Part shown: positions 50,540-62,093 of the stretch, in pieces
How the letters are laid out: every line of letters starts with the position of its first letter
How positions within the stretch are numbered: the stretch's first letter is position 1
Assembly: GCA_032718475.1 (NCBI GenBank)
Contig: JAUCBJ010009156.1
Location: forward strand, 25,493-89,492
Direction of reading: 5' to 3'
Length of the DNA: 64,000 bases
From: Nemertoderma westbladi
Taxonomy: Eukaryota; Xenacoelomorpha; Nemertodermatida; Nemertodermatidae
The notes under the pieces: generated by a model
The model's database searches: none
Told to the model about the DNA's origin: nothing
The model's input: the letters and a program-made list of their open reading frames with translations, nothing else
Translations under genes and position numbers: made by a program

Positions 50540-51143
50540 ATAAACTACCTTATTAATTATCTGCAGGACTTTATTAATGTGGAATAGCATTTGAGGTGCT
50601 CGGTGTTTACAGAAGCAGTTAAAAAGAGTCGAGTGTCTATCATTACTGTTGCTAAAGGTACTAATTTTGTTATTAACAATTACCTAGAATGTTCTGGTTC
50701 ATCTGTATGTAGTTTCTCACTGGTCTTCTTAATATATCCCCTTGGTGGTTGGTGGCTGTTACAGTTATTACAATCGGTTACTTTTCAATTCGTATTAATT
50801 TAATGTGAAAATTGGAACTTAGGAAACAAACAATTATTTCAAATACAAATCAATGATATAATATGTTATGTAATATTAGTGGTTGTTTGTTTGCGTTGCG
50901 ATAATTATTCATTATTGTTTACGTCATTAATAATGGTCGTCATTTATCGACCTACTGAAAAATAATCATTTATTTTAACAGAAAGAAACACAAAAAAACG
51001 ATTTATCTTATGTACTTGAATTAAAGATAAAAAAATTATTTTGAAAATACCGCTTATACTAGTACTTATTCCACTATAAGCGCTATCAAACAACATGTAA
51101 CCGACGCTGGAGCTGCTGGGAACTTCCCCAATCTCCATACCTA
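50540..51143. other. eIF3a 3' flank
   Basis: A/T-rich, with possible poly(A) signals. No further gene seen. Confidence 0.5.
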
Positions 51144-53720
51144 CAGGGTGTCGAACGACCAGGAAAAACCTGGAAAATTCCTAGGAAAAAATATCATGTA
51201 ACCGGGAATTTTTCATATTTTAAACAACATGTTCAAAGTTAGTAAAATAATTATCGATTTTTAATTTATTTTTATCTATTTACTATTTATTTATTAAAAA
51301 TTAATTTAAACCATATTCCACCCGTTTTATCAAAGAAGGCAGTCGTTAAAAAGAGTAATGTTAAAAAATGCTAAAGATAATACTGTTAAAAAAAAGTACT
51401 AATCAGCCACTACATAGGCCACTATTAAACAACACACATGTCAATAAAATAAACCACACAAATAAAAGGTATTGGGGCAGGGTTGTGCTCGTAGATTAAA
51501 CAAGCCTTTTATGGATAAGAAGTTTTTTATTGATAAACTTGTGAATTGTTGCTAAAACTTTATGCTAAAACAGTAGACAGGCTGAACGATGAGATAGCTG
51601 AGCTAAATCGACTCTGAGTTTAGTATTTAATAAAACATACTAACTTGAGAGCTAAAATTATAATTCAATATAATGCACATTATTATTATATAATTATATT
51701 ATGCAATTAAATTGAATACAATAAAATAATATTTACAATAATATTTTGTACATAAAATTTTTTTGACAACATATAATTTGATAGGAAAGGTTAACATAAA
51801 TTTAGTTGAAGTGGAAATCAAAGATAGATTTTATTTATACATTATGTAAAAACAATAACAAATACACCAAACAATGTACCGGTATAAAGGTATTGTCCAA
51901 CATAACATATAGGATTACCCCTAAAGCTTTGCAGCTTATTTCCAAGGGGGTCCTTTATGTTACTTGGTTACAAATACAATATTACACTACGCTAACCTAA
52001 AACCAATATAAAACGTAATTACACTATGTACATGTACAACTTTACCGAGAGCGTGACAATGCCCGACTCAACGATAAAGATGTAATTAATGTACAGAACA
52101 ATTTATTATAAAACGTAATTACAGTATAAATAGTAAATAATTAATAAACTAATAACTTACTGTAGGACTATTGTACCTATTTTTACATTGCACACGGAGA
52201 TGAGATTTAACTGCAGATTTAAAAGAATGTTGATTATTTAGGTTTTTAATTTCATTAGGCAGAGCGTTCCAATTTTTTATGCCGTTAAAAAAGAAAGTAT
52301 CAGATTCAAAGGATTTACAATTCGGGAGGTAGAAGTTTGAAGCACTAGCTCTGGTACTGTAAGAGTGTGTATCGCGTACTCTGTTGAATTTTTGTTTTAG
52401 GTAATTGGGACATTTACCATTATACACTTTATGCACATGGTTAAGGCGTAGCTGCTTAACTCTACTATCTAAGTTAAGTAGTCCAGATTCAGAAAAGTCA
52501 TCCGGAGTTAGGTGGTGCCTAGGTTTGTAGTCTTTAATAAATCGTACTACTTTATTCTGAGCTACTTGTAATTTACATTTAAGCTGTTTGGTTAAGCCTT
52601 CATACCAAGAAGAGCACGCATAGTCCATGTGACACTGTATTAAAGAAGAGCAAAGTAACTTGCGGGAGTCGGTGTTCAAACTATTTTTATTTCTGTATAG
52701 AAACCTAAGCCTACTGTTAACTTTCGAGAAAATATTTTTCACTGTACTTTCTCCTGATAAGCAGTTATCCAATGTGGCGCCTAAATATTTAACTTCCTTT
52801 TTATTTGCAATCTTATGTCCATCACTAGTGACTTCAAACTTAGTTACCTTCTTTAACTTTCTTTTGGAACCAAACAAAATACTTTCAGTCTTACCGTAGT
52901 GAATGGATAGCTTATTATCAACCAACCACTCATTACAGGATTCTAGAACTGCACTTAACTTTTGGGAAATATGGATAGGATCTTTATGAGAGAAAATAAG
53001 GGCACTGTCGTCGGCATATAAAATGAGTTTAAAATCGGGATCTATACTACTTATCATATCATTTACATAGCATACAAAAAGCAGAGGACCTAATATACTA
53101 CCTTGCGGTACACCACAGGTAATCTCTTGTACAGTAGACAGCGATTTGCTAATGACTACAGTTTGACCTCTGTCTGACAGGTAGGACTTGAACCAGTCTA
53201 TAGAACCTACACCCATCAGGCCTAACTTACCAAGCAGAATTTCGTGATCTACAGTATCGAAAGCCTTTTGTAGGTCCAACATTACCATACCAGTATATAA
53301 ACCCTTTGCGTTATTACATCTAATTGTATCAGTTAAGTTAATAAGGCAGGTGTCTGTAGAATATGATTTACGAAAACCGGACTGAAGTTCATAGATCAGA
53401 TTTAGCCTACTAAGATGTGCCTCCAGCTGTAGAAAAACAGAACGTTCTAGAATTTTAGATACAATACTTAAGATACTAACAGGTCTGTAATTACAGGGTT
53501 CTACTTTACTATTCTTTTTATACAGAGGAACAACCTTAGCTAATTTCAGTTCGTCTGGTACTACATTATCTACAATAGAGTAATTAATAATAAAAGTAAT
53601 TAGATATAATTAAAATATAATATGTTTTTATGTATTACATTATGTCATCTAAACCGGGAAAATTCACAAATGAATCTGGGAAAACCGGGAAAAATAATGT
53701 CAAAATCGTTCGACACCCTG
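51144..53720. mobile_element. hAT-like non-autonomous repeat carrying a LINE insertion
   Basis: Outer ends CAGGGTGTCGAACGA (51144) and its complement TCGTTCGACACCCTG (ending 53720) form 15-bp inverted repeats, followed inside by the GGAAAAACCTGGAAAATTCC and AACCGGGAAAATTC words typical of such repeats. Target duplication is not clean: ACCTA occurs at both sides but out of register. A LINE on the minus strand fills the middle. Confidence 0.6.
52149..53600 (-). CDS. LINE reverse transcriptase, 5'-truncated
   Basis: On the minus strand the frame is open from about 53600 to 52149. It reads [93 protein letters not shown] and the catalytic [10 protein letters not shown], then the C-terminal part with [12 protein letters not shown] and [15 protein letters not shown]. 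All RT blocks are in order and no stop is seen. No endonuclease is in view, so it is 5'-truncated. It belongs to the broad group of Jockey/CR1/L2-like LINEs; the exact clade needs a tree. The first ATG (53288) lies inside the RT. Confidence 0.88.
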   Translation of the reverse strand: MTFIINYSIVDNVVPDELKLAKVVPLYKKNSKVEPCNYRPVSILSIVSKILERSVFLQLEAHLSRLNLIYELQSGFRKSYSTDTCLINLTDTIRCNNAKGLYTGMVMLDLQKAFDTVDHEILLGKLGLMGVGSIDWFKSYLSDRGQTVVISKSLSTVQEITCGVPQGSILGPLLFVCYVNDMISSIDPDFKLILYADDSALIFSHKDPIHISQKLSAVLESCNEWLVDNKLSIHYGKTESILFGSKRKLKKVTKFEVTSDGHKIANKKEVKYLGATLDNCLSGESTVKNIFSKVNSRLRFLYRNKNSLNTDSRKLLCSSLIQCHMDYACSSWYEGLTKQLKCKLQVAQNKVVRFIKDYKPRHHLTPDDFSESGLLNLDSRVKQLRLNHVHKVYNGKCPNYLKQKFNRVRDTHSYSTRASASNFYLPNCKSFESDTFFFNGIKNWNALPNEIKNLNNQHSFKSAVKSHLRVQCKNRYNSPTVSY

Positions 53721-54642
53721 ACCTACGCTGTATTTGTTGACTTTCGTAAGGTGATTCACCCAATAAGTGTTGAAATCCAAACCACAAATTTGGAATTGAA
53801 GGAACAACATTAGAATATTCGACGGTATAAACTCAACTAAACTCATCCGGCAACTCTGTGGAATTCTACAGGGAGACGAGAAGTTAGACTAGCTCAAATT
53901 GAAAAGTTTATATACAACGGTCACAAGTTATAATAAAAATATCAAACGATTATGAATATTGTTTAGGATTGGGTGTAGGCCTAACTCTACAATCTACCTT
54001 GCGTTTTACGCAGCAAATCAAATCGAAAAATAAATTGGTTTACAGTACTGTATCATTGGATCGGTCAATCAACTACCACTGATATCCGTGGAAACGGGTT
54101 TGAAAATATCTAATGAAGATAGCACCCTTCGGTTCCTATACAATTCTGGAATTAGGGCGATTCGTCCTTCTACAAACCCTAAAGGACATTGAAATCAAAT
54201 TATCAAACGTATCATCAATATCAACTCGGACTTCACACCTCGGCGTCCCCTGCACTAGCCCTCCACCTCGTAGACGAAAAAAAATTTCATCATTTGTGCA
54301 CAATGGCATCATGAAATGACCCTATGATGATTATTTTTATAAATTCTTATGTTCGAAGATTGTTATTTAAAAAAACATATTTTTTGCCAGATTATATTTA
54401 CACAAATTTACTTTTATTTCAGCTACAACGAAGGGTATTAAAAACGTGGTCATAGGGGGTGTTAAGTATCACCCAGTCATCATTCATGCCAAATATCACA
54501 CAAATTTGTTCACTTTTGGAAAAGCCTTATTTGCATTTTTAAATTTAAAATGTGCATTCTTCAGAAAACGCTTACACTGTAAAGTTTAAGGTTAGGGTAA
54601 TTTAATTAAGTATTTCCAATAAAATGTTAGAATGCATATTGT
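53721..54642. other. intergenic, no gene seen
   Basis: A/T-rich. A short plus-strand frame at 54113-54319 has no recognisable content. Confidence 0.4.
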
Positions 54643-54925
54643 TCCACCTTGGTGTAGTGGTTGCATTGAATTCACATCTCCTGTAGGTCGTGGGTTCGAT
54701 CCTCACATGGGCCAGGGCAGTTTTCGTTTCGGCACGTATGCTTTAAAGGGACCAGCCAGGGCGCATCTCTGCCTTGCATCCTTAAGTGGTAGCTAAATGA
54801 GTACTGGAGTTTCCTCTGGGGAGTAAAGTTCTGGGGGGACCGCACTGGAAATAAGTCGTCAGACTTTGTGCGTAATCCCTGGCCTAGCGGCCAAAGAAAA
54901 TTTACTTTTTTACTTTACTTTGCAC
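54643..54925 (+). mobile_element. tRNA-derived SINE
   Basis: A box TGGTGTAGTGGTTGC (54650) and B box GGGTTCGATCCTC (54692) in tRNA spacing are followed by a body of about 200 bases (GGGACCAGCCAGGGCGCATC, CCTGGCCTAGCGGCC) and an A/T-rich end with TTTACTTTTTTACTTTACTT. The head resembles a Val- or Glu-type tRNA but lacks a pairing acceptor stem. Confidence 0.7.
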
Positions 54926-55059
54926 CCAGTTGAAAATTGTGTTGTAAAGCTTTTCCGGGTCGGTGATTTAATTTCCTGAAGTCAGTTTTCACATTTGACA
55001 GCGTAATTTATCTGTTTGTCAGTCAAAATATAACCATAACTGCCAGTTGAACAGACAAT

Positions 55060-55535
55060 GTGGACGATGTCAAACATGAAAACTAACATCGCAAATGAAA
55101 TCCCCAACCATGAAAACCCCCATAACAAATTTTTTAGCTAGTTGGTATGCTTTCCTATTACTTTGACAGACAGATTTCCGGGCAGACAGAAAAACGAAGA
55201 CAGACAGACATAGTACATAGGTTTTGATAAAAGTACAAACTGACATCGGAAATTAAATTCAGCAACCAGGCTAACCCCCATAACAAAACTTTTAGCTAGT
55301 TGGAATGTGCTTTCCTTACAGCCTTATATATTGACAGACGGACATACAGATAGACAAAATACTGTAGACTTCACTAAAAATTAAAACTGACTGGGGAAAT
55401 GAAATCAGCGACAAAGAAAACAACAACGAAACGTTTTAGCTACAGTAGTTTGTATGATATTATTATATTTCAACAGACAGATCGTCGGACAGACAGACAT
55501 AGATATATTTTACAGAGTTTTCGTTAAAAGTGACC
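55060..55535 (+). repeat. three degenerate tandem units of about 150 bp
   Basis: Each unit has CCCCATAACAAA / TTTTAGCTAGTTGG, then GACAGACAGAT-type runs and ends in ..AAA(A)CTGAC. Identity is modest, so the duplication is old. A C-run follows at about 55536-55550. Not coding. Confidence 0.6.
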
Positions 55536-55927
55536 CCCTCCCCCCCCCCCAATATCTTGTGATGGAGCATTGGATTGACAATCGGTACCGGTATTCAGAA
55601 TACGGAAAGTGAAACAGTGTGCTGACTGCTGATTGATATGTATCTGTGTACCGGGTTCACGGATAAAGCCTTATCATTGTACAGGCGGTTTATAAATAAA
55701 ATTATTATTATAAACCAATGAAATGCCTATTATATTTAGTGGTACAGTATATTCGAAATTTCTAGCAGAAACACTAACACCACCCACAGTCAGAACTATG
55801 TTACAGTTACAGTTCAATGACAGTATTTCACTACCGGTACTAAATGCACGGGTAGGCAAGCATAGTTCCCGACTGATTGATTGAGTGTACTCTTGCAATT
55901 ATTATTAACCTTATATTATTGTCAATA

Positions 55928-56476
55928 ATGCCTCAAGAGTTTATGGTTGCGAAATGCAACCAATTCCAGTGCTCCGTATACCAGGTACACCAAGTCGGTA
56001 AACGTAAATCGTTTCAGTGCAAAATGTGCGGTAACAAACAACAAATTAAACAGGTGTTCTACCAGGGGAAGGCTGCTGATTGCAGAAGTCACACTCAACG
56101 CCTAAATATGATGAGAGGGAATGCGGAGACCAGCCAGGACCTGGGTGATATAGACCCTACGCTTGACCCTCACCAAGCCATGACTTATTTCCATGGTAAC
56201 ACTGGCAGTTACGTCGTGGAGTCCAAGGAAAATATTATGTCAGTGTCTGCGACTACCAAACTCCCTTCCTCCAGTATACAACCAACGAACGAGTACAACA
56301 ACGATGAGGTTGCTGGAGGAAAGAAGTTAAATGTTTCGCCGGTTCCGGGAGAAAATGGTTCCGACTGTTTTCGAGACGTGGAAAGGAACCGTTCTGAAAC
56401 AGTTGAGATAAATAAATTCGCTTTTATGAAAGCGAAACCATGCAAACAGTTGGATACCGGTACTACAGATAATTAA
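55928..56476 (+). CDS. MRNIP: MRN complex-interacting protein homologue
   Basis: 182 aa from ATG 55928; an upstream in-frame ATG at 55877 is less likely because MRNIP proteins start just before the Cys motif. The first 65 residues match MRNIP: QFQCSVYQVHQVGKRKSFQC with KMCGNKQQIKQVF and ADCRSHTQRLNMM, that is, two Cys pairs and the ADCRxHxQxLN motif. In vertebrates MRNIP binds the MRE11-RAD50-NBS1 complex in the DNA damage response. The rest is Ser/Asn/Glu-rich and not conserved, and the protein is shorter than the human one, so a further 3' exon cannot be excluded. Moderately conserved Lys-Phe-Ala-Phe near the end may correspond to a KWxxF motif. Confidence 0.8.
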   Translation: MPQEFMVAKCNQFQCSVYQVHQVGKRKSFQCKMCGNKQQIKQVFYQGKAADCRSHTQRLNMMRGNAETSQDLGDIDPTLDPHQAMTYFHGNTGSYVVESKENIMSVSATTKLPSSSIQPTNEYNNDEVAGGKKLNVSPVPGENGSDCFRDVERNRSETVEINKFAFMKAKPCKQLDTGTTDN

Positions 56477-56764
56477 GGTTGAAACTTGGTGAACGTTTGT
56501 TATAGAACAGAACCTTCAGCATTTTCTGAAATATGTTGCGTGGTAGGTGTTCTAATTCAGGGGATGGAATACTCCATTTCCGAGTTGAGAACGATACATC
56601 ACATCAACTGGTAAATTTCGTGTTCCGTTGTCAGTCTCAGTACTTATGGCAGCAACTTTGCAAGGCTCTTTAAAAAAAACTATTTTTATCAAGTAACTTT
56701 TTCTCCTTAATTCTTTTACAATATGATAGGGCTTACAAATTTTTGATATAATTACTTGTGGCAC
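56477..56764. other. MRNIP 3' flank
   Basis: A/T-rich; probably 3' UTR. No gene. Confidence 0.4.
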
Positions 56765-57000
56765 TCAGTTATTTTTTTTCTGGCATTTATATCTGGGATC
56801 TGGCATACAGTTTCCTATTATGAATTTTAATATCAGGATCATCATGAAATGTCTAGTTATGATATGTCCTAAATATTTAAACTGACTAACATTATCTAAA
56901 ATTATTCCGGCCATATTAAAAGACATTCCAATGTTATTTGCTTCCCGACGCCCGCTAATGAACTGGTCGTTGGTAGCAGTTGACAAAACTAGCTTCGGCT
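56765..57000 (-). pseudogene. LINE RT fragment
   Basis: The minus-strand frame reads FNMAGIILDNVSQFKYLGHI, the FxYLGxxI block found behind the RT palm of LINEs. It is short and frameshifted behind this block. Confidence 0.65.
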
Positions 57001-57080
57001 ACTGTCAGCTACTACCAGTGCACTATCAACCCTCAAAAACGAAGTCCTTTTAATGCAAATTTTTAAATTCTAAAATGCTT

Positions 57081-57164
57081 CAAGTTCGCGTGCTGCGCGA
57101 CGCCCCACGAACGCGAATTATATATAATAATACGTTCGTGGGCGTCGCGCAGCACGCGAACTTG
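57081..57164. repeat. 84-bp hairpin with 32-bp arms
   Basis: CAAGTTCGCGTGCTGCGCGA + CGCCCCACGAACG pairs with the complement at 57133-57164, with a single G indel. The loop is A/T-rich (about 19 bases). No target duplication is found beside it. GC-rich in an A/T-rich area. Confidence 0.85.
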
Positions 57165-57579
57165 AGCACGTTCGAAACAAGTTCGATTTTATCTAGTCAA
57201 TAGTTTGAGAGATATTTTCCCGTATCTTTAAAAAATGTTGGAACTTTTTCTCTGGTATGCCCTACAAAATTTGGTTGAAAATGGTTAAAATCTTCAAAAG
57301 TTATTTACGAGTGAATTTTTCATTACAGACGGGCAGACAAACGGACATGAAATTTTGTCCTATTTACTAATTATAATTGTGCGGTAAGGCTCGCGCCCTG
57401 ACTGCGTGGCTCGCCCCACAAATCGAAAATATTTAAAACAATATAAATTTCAATTAACGAATATCCGCATTTGTTTAGTTTTTTAAAGGTAGTTATTTTA
57501 GTTTGGTTGCTACAACAGTTAGTTACAGTATATCACCTAGTTTTTGAGCTTCATGTTATGGATTGTGCCTCACTCAAAC

Positions 57580-58110
57580 CTTTTCTATAGAATTCCAAAA
57601 TTGGTACCTGTCGGCTGGCATTATCTTTCCGATGCTTTGAATCATTTCATTGATACGATCAGTGATAGAACTCTCGGCTTGGATAGAGGACTCGGCACCG
57701 TCATGTAGTTAGCGTTACGTTTCGTTGCATTTCTCATGAGACGATGAACCAATCTCCATGTTGTACTGTACTTCCGGTCAAAGCTGCCTTTTATCTAATC
57801 GCATGGCTACAATATTCTTTAAATATGGAAATGTGCCATTCTCTCGGTTTTGTTATAGTTTGGTTCTATCGTGGAAATCATAATAAATCTCAGACTTGAC
57901 CTGGTATTTTTCTCCTCTTCTAATATAGCTTGAAAGTCGTAGACTTTCTTCCTGAAGTCAAGCTCCTTATTGACCAATACGTAGACATTATCAGCATTCA
58001 TGACTGAGTTGAGTGGTTCGAAATACCATAATTCAATTGCCCCAGGACCAAGAACTTGAATAATATTTATCAAACAGCTGAAGATTGTAGGCCTATAGTT
58101 TTTATTATGG
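57580..58110 (-). pseudogene. coding-like fragment of unknown kind
   Basis: A minus-strand frame (58073-57819) reads GPGAIELWYFEPLNSVMNAD and continues without stops for 84 residues. The word YFEPL recalls the start of carbohydrate sulfotransferases, but the rest does not convince me. It could be a decayed gene or an exon. Confidence 0.25.
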
Positions 58111-58604
58111 TGCTGTACAATTATCTAAACCAGTGATTTATATGAACGTATCTGCGTGCGTAGATAATGTTCAGCATTATGTACTGGAAATGTCTACATC
58201 ATTGCGCCCATTTTCGCCTTCATGCCATATAACACTCTGTATATCATTATCGGATCGATTCTTGGTCTTGCCCACAGGCAGAAAATTATCAAGATAGACT
58301 CAGTCAACTCGTTTAAGAAACTGGATATCTTTAATGGATTCCAGAACAGGAAACATTATGATTGCCTGCCAGTCAGCTGATACAATTGATGTAAATCCAA
58401 CTGACCCTTGATTACTTTAACAGCACGATGCTTATGGTGGGTGTCTTCGAGGCACTCGTGCTACACCAATCGCTAGACGACTGGGGGAGGGGGGTGCTTC
58501 CTGGTAAAGATGCTCATTCGATTCAAAACGTATGCTTCATTTACTAATATTTTTAAGGAAATATTCATAGATCGGAATACTTCAACGTGCTTCGACAACT
58601 TCGA
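58111..58604. other. no feature seen
   Basis: Ordinary intergenic sequence with a GGGGGAGGGGGG run at about 58480. Confidence 0.4.
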
Positions 58605-59060
58605 CAATAAAGTCGCGACTTTAATAATAAAGTCGCGACTAAAATAATAAAGTCGCGACTTTAATAATAAAGTCGCGACTAAAATAATAAAGTCGCGACT
58701 TTAATAATAAAGTCGCGACTAAAATAATAAAGTCGCGACTTTAATAATAAAGTCGCGACTAAAATAATAAAGTCGCGACTTTAATAATAAAGTCGCGACT
58801 AAAATAATAAAGTCGCGACTTTAATAATAAAGTCGCGACTAAAATAATAAAGTCGCGACTTTAATAATAAAGTCGCGACTAAAATAATAAAGTCGCGACT
58901 TTAATAATAAAGTCGCGACTAAAATAATAAAGTCGCGACTTTAATAATAAAGTCGCGACTAAAATAATAAAGTCGCGACTTTAATAATAAAGTTGCGACT
59001 TTAATAATAAAGTCGCGACTTTAATAATAAAGTCGCGACTTTAATAATAGAGTCGCGACA
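58605..59060. repeat. 20-bp palindromic minisatellite, 40-bp higher order
   Basis: About 23 units of AATAATAAAGTCGCGACT with alternating TT or AA spacers, so that the real period is 40 bp (…ACTTTAATAATAAAGT / …ACTAAAATAATAAAGT). Every unit carries the perfect palindrome AGTCGCGACT. The last four units break the alternation. Confidence 0.95.
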
Positions 59061-60130
59061 ATATTCGTGAATAAATAGCATGAAATTTGGGACGAATATA
59101 ATTAGCGAATAAAAATACAAAATGTATACCATAGACAAATGCGTGAATCCGTTATTGGCTAAAATATATGTTCTACAGTACATGTACCGTACATATATAC
59201 TGTATAAGATATCTATCTACACGTATAATGAAATAATAATATAAACAGATATGTCCTTATCCATCATAATGAAGATGGTAACATCCCATACTGTATACTC
59301 TGGTTCCAGGAAATCCCACCAATCTCTTAACTGATCTGCATTAGACTTTGCTCCCAGTATCACACAGAAGCCCAACGGCTCCTCAGCTCATTAGAACATA
59401 CCGCTTCTTTTTGTTAACTTCAAGAAGAACAACATTTTTACATTTATCTTAGACAGTCCCAAGGCGACTTGGACAGTCCTCAGGAAAATGTATGGTCGTA
59501 TGAGCATAAACTCTAAGAATGGTGTAGGGTAGGCCCACAGTACATGAGCATGGGGATGACTTTCTGCTTCCTGGAATCATGGATCCGGAAGTCAGGTGAG
59601 GACCTTTAAATAAGGGAAAGGAGATGAGCACAATTGAATGGGATGTCCAGGATTTGATATATATACAAAATCTCACAGAATACATCCGAATCTAAAGGTT
59701 AGAGCGGCAGTAAAACCAGTATGGGAGTCCATGCCGGGCTCTAACTACTGAGGACAGGACACCAAATATGTAAATGTCACATACACAAGAATGGTATGTA
59801 GGTAGGCCTCACTTTGTCAATTTCAATGCACATTTCACACATCTCTAACCAGGCAGCATAGCATTGGATGCGTCTCATTTGGTCTGTCCCCTCAAGATTC
59901 ACAGTTGAACAGAACCGCCTCCGCTTCACAAGACATTTGTCAAGCAATGAGGATCAGCCTGGTGTAGAGTACAGTGCACAATCCTGTACTTTGACAGACT
60001 CATGGAGAGAATAAGCATGGTGGACCTGGACATCCTTTGACTTGAGGCGTCTCTTAAATATGCGGATTGTAGCTGGCTTTGGTGATGCGGATAATCTCGC
60101 GAAAATCATGGGGGATGGGGAGTTATGGAA
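59061..60130 (-). pseudogene. region with decayed minus-strand coding remains
   Basis: On the minus strand near 59220-59375 the frame reads EEPLGFCVILGAKSNADQLR and DWWDFLEPEYTVWDVTIFIM, which looks protein-like; at 59900-60080 other short stretches do too, in shifted frames. I do not recognise the family. Possibly an old transposon or a dead gene. Confidence 0.25.
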
Positions 60131-60207
60131 ACGGAATTGTGTCGATAAGCCGGCATATCATTCTTAATGCAAACAGTATTGCAGAAAGTCGATTTGTATT
60201 TTATGAT

Positions 60208-60231
60208 GGGGGGGGGGGGGGGGGGGGGGGG
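60208..60231 (+). repeat. G-run
   Basis: About 23 G in a row. Length is uncertain in the assembly. Confidence 0.8.
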
Positions 60232-60407
60232 TGGCAGCACAGTTTGTTTTTTATTTAAGCCGGCATTGGCATAGCAAAATCTCAATAGCAATAATGCAGC
60301 AATACAGTAGCGGCATGCGGACTATAGTAGGAGTACAATATATGTAGTAAGTAAGTATTATTATATTGTAATATCCGTTGAATGCAGCTAACCAAAGTTG
60401 ACATTAT

Positions 60408-60476
60408 CGCCCAGGTGGGATCGAACTGGTGACCTCCAGGGTGTAAGTCCTGGAACTCTATGGCCATTCCGATAGC
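60408..60476 (-). mobile_element. tRNA-like SINE head
   Basis: On the minus strand, an A-box-like TGGCCATAGAG, an anticodon stem CCAGG/CCTGG and a B box (CCAGTTCGATCCC) are spaced as in a tRNA, with weak acceptor pairing. More likely a SINE head or a pseudo-tRNA than a working tRNA. Confidence 0.5.
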
Positions 60477-62093
60477 GTATATGACTATTACGTCATATAT
60501 AAAATTGTATACAGTGTGAAGATTTGGCACCGTTCTCAATATATTTGTTGTGAACCATATCCAAGAGATAGTAACTTTTACCAGTTTACATACTGTATGT
60601 ATGTAGAGAGCTACAGAGCGGTACTCTCTCTGTTTGTTAACTGTGCCAACTACTGTACAACGTAAAGTAAAGTATAAGGTAAAGCATAATTCGTTGACAG
60701 CATAAGGATAATACGGAAGTTGGATAGGGCTATATAATCCCACCCAACCAAGAAATCAACGTTGTGCGGGAGTATACTACTGTACAGTACAGTCGACCAG
60801 TAGTTTTACTTTCTGACCACTGGAATAGTGGCCAGTCTGCCAGTGGGCCTATAAATAATTTAAACATATTTCTGTATTTTCTGGAATCCAATGGTCTACC
60901 CAATCTAACCAAACCCAAAAGTTCAACTACTGTAACGTTGTAATTTAGATTGGAATATTCAGGTTTACCAATCACAGAATTAGGCTGACTGTCTGACTGT
61001 TTTACTAGGCTACTTGCTGAATTGTGTAGGCTCATAATAATTTCATAATGATGAATAACAGACAGACAGAATAATACTACTTTATCTGAATAGTGGAATA
61101 CAGGAATATAATACAGTAATACAGTAATAATAGGCCTACACATAGAATAGGCACTGTTAGAATACAGTATAGGCCTATTATTTTAGGTTAGTTAAAAATC
61201 TGTTATATTGCTGTATTGCGGCTGGGAACTTTTCAATTTTTTTTTGTGTTTGATGTGATATGTTGTGATTTGGTATCATTCGGCAGTTCGGTGTGGTGTG
61301 ATTTGGTTTGGTGTGATTTGGTTTTGGGATTGTTTTTTGTGATTTAATTTGTGATTTGGTGTGATTTGGTTTGTGATTTGGTGTGATTTGTTGCAGTGTT
61401 GTGTTGGTACGAGTTGGCAGGTTGGGTTGGTATTATCAGATTATTCAGTGTGATTTGGTTTGGCTGTTTGGTCAGTTGGTGTGATGTGGTTTTGGGGCTC
61501 ATTCCTGTTTGAGTTTGGCTGTTTGGGGGCATCCATCCTCACTGCCTCAGATCCTACTGTTTTAAAAGTGGTTTGGGGGCGGTCTGGCGGTAGCTCTCTA
61601 ACTAAATAGGCAGATGAGTGGGGGTTTGGGCAGTTGTGAGCAGCTTATTTTGAATCAAAATAGTCCTAGTTTGTTAATATTTTGTTAATATAGGCCTAGT
61701 TTGCGATTTGGTGTGATTTGAGTGTTTACTGGTTTAGACGGACCCTTACTGCCTTATCAGCTTATGTCGGTAATTAATTAATTTATCTGATGGTGTGATT
61801 AGCCAAGTCAGCTAAGTGCTGTCCTGTCGTGGTTGTTGACCAGTCAGTCACATACCGGCAACCGGTAAGGTTTTCTGACTTGATAGCCTGATAGCGGATA
61901 CCACTACACCCACTGACCCAGACACCAGCTAACTACTGAACTACCGGTACTGACTCTACAGACAGATGATGAAACCGGATAGAGCCTACGACAGCGACAG
62001 AGTAGCTCTGTAGCTGCTAGGAATTCTACCGAAGTATTTATGATTTACTGATTTATGTCTGCAACAACACCGTCATCTACCAGCGGAATTAAG
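60477..62093. other. intergenic, no gene recognised
   Basis: Frames of 130-150 codons on the minus strand have no recognisable content. At about 61210-61520 the sequence is a cryptic GTGATTTGGT/TTGGTGTGATTTG repeat. The last part before 62094 should be the 5' region of the FN3 gene. Confidence 0.4.

Noticed and set aside
49629-50590. Frames of 284 and 309 codons (plus and minus) over the end of eIF3a
   Set aside because: Shadows of the 24-bp coding repeat of eIF3a, whose frame has homology at both ends.
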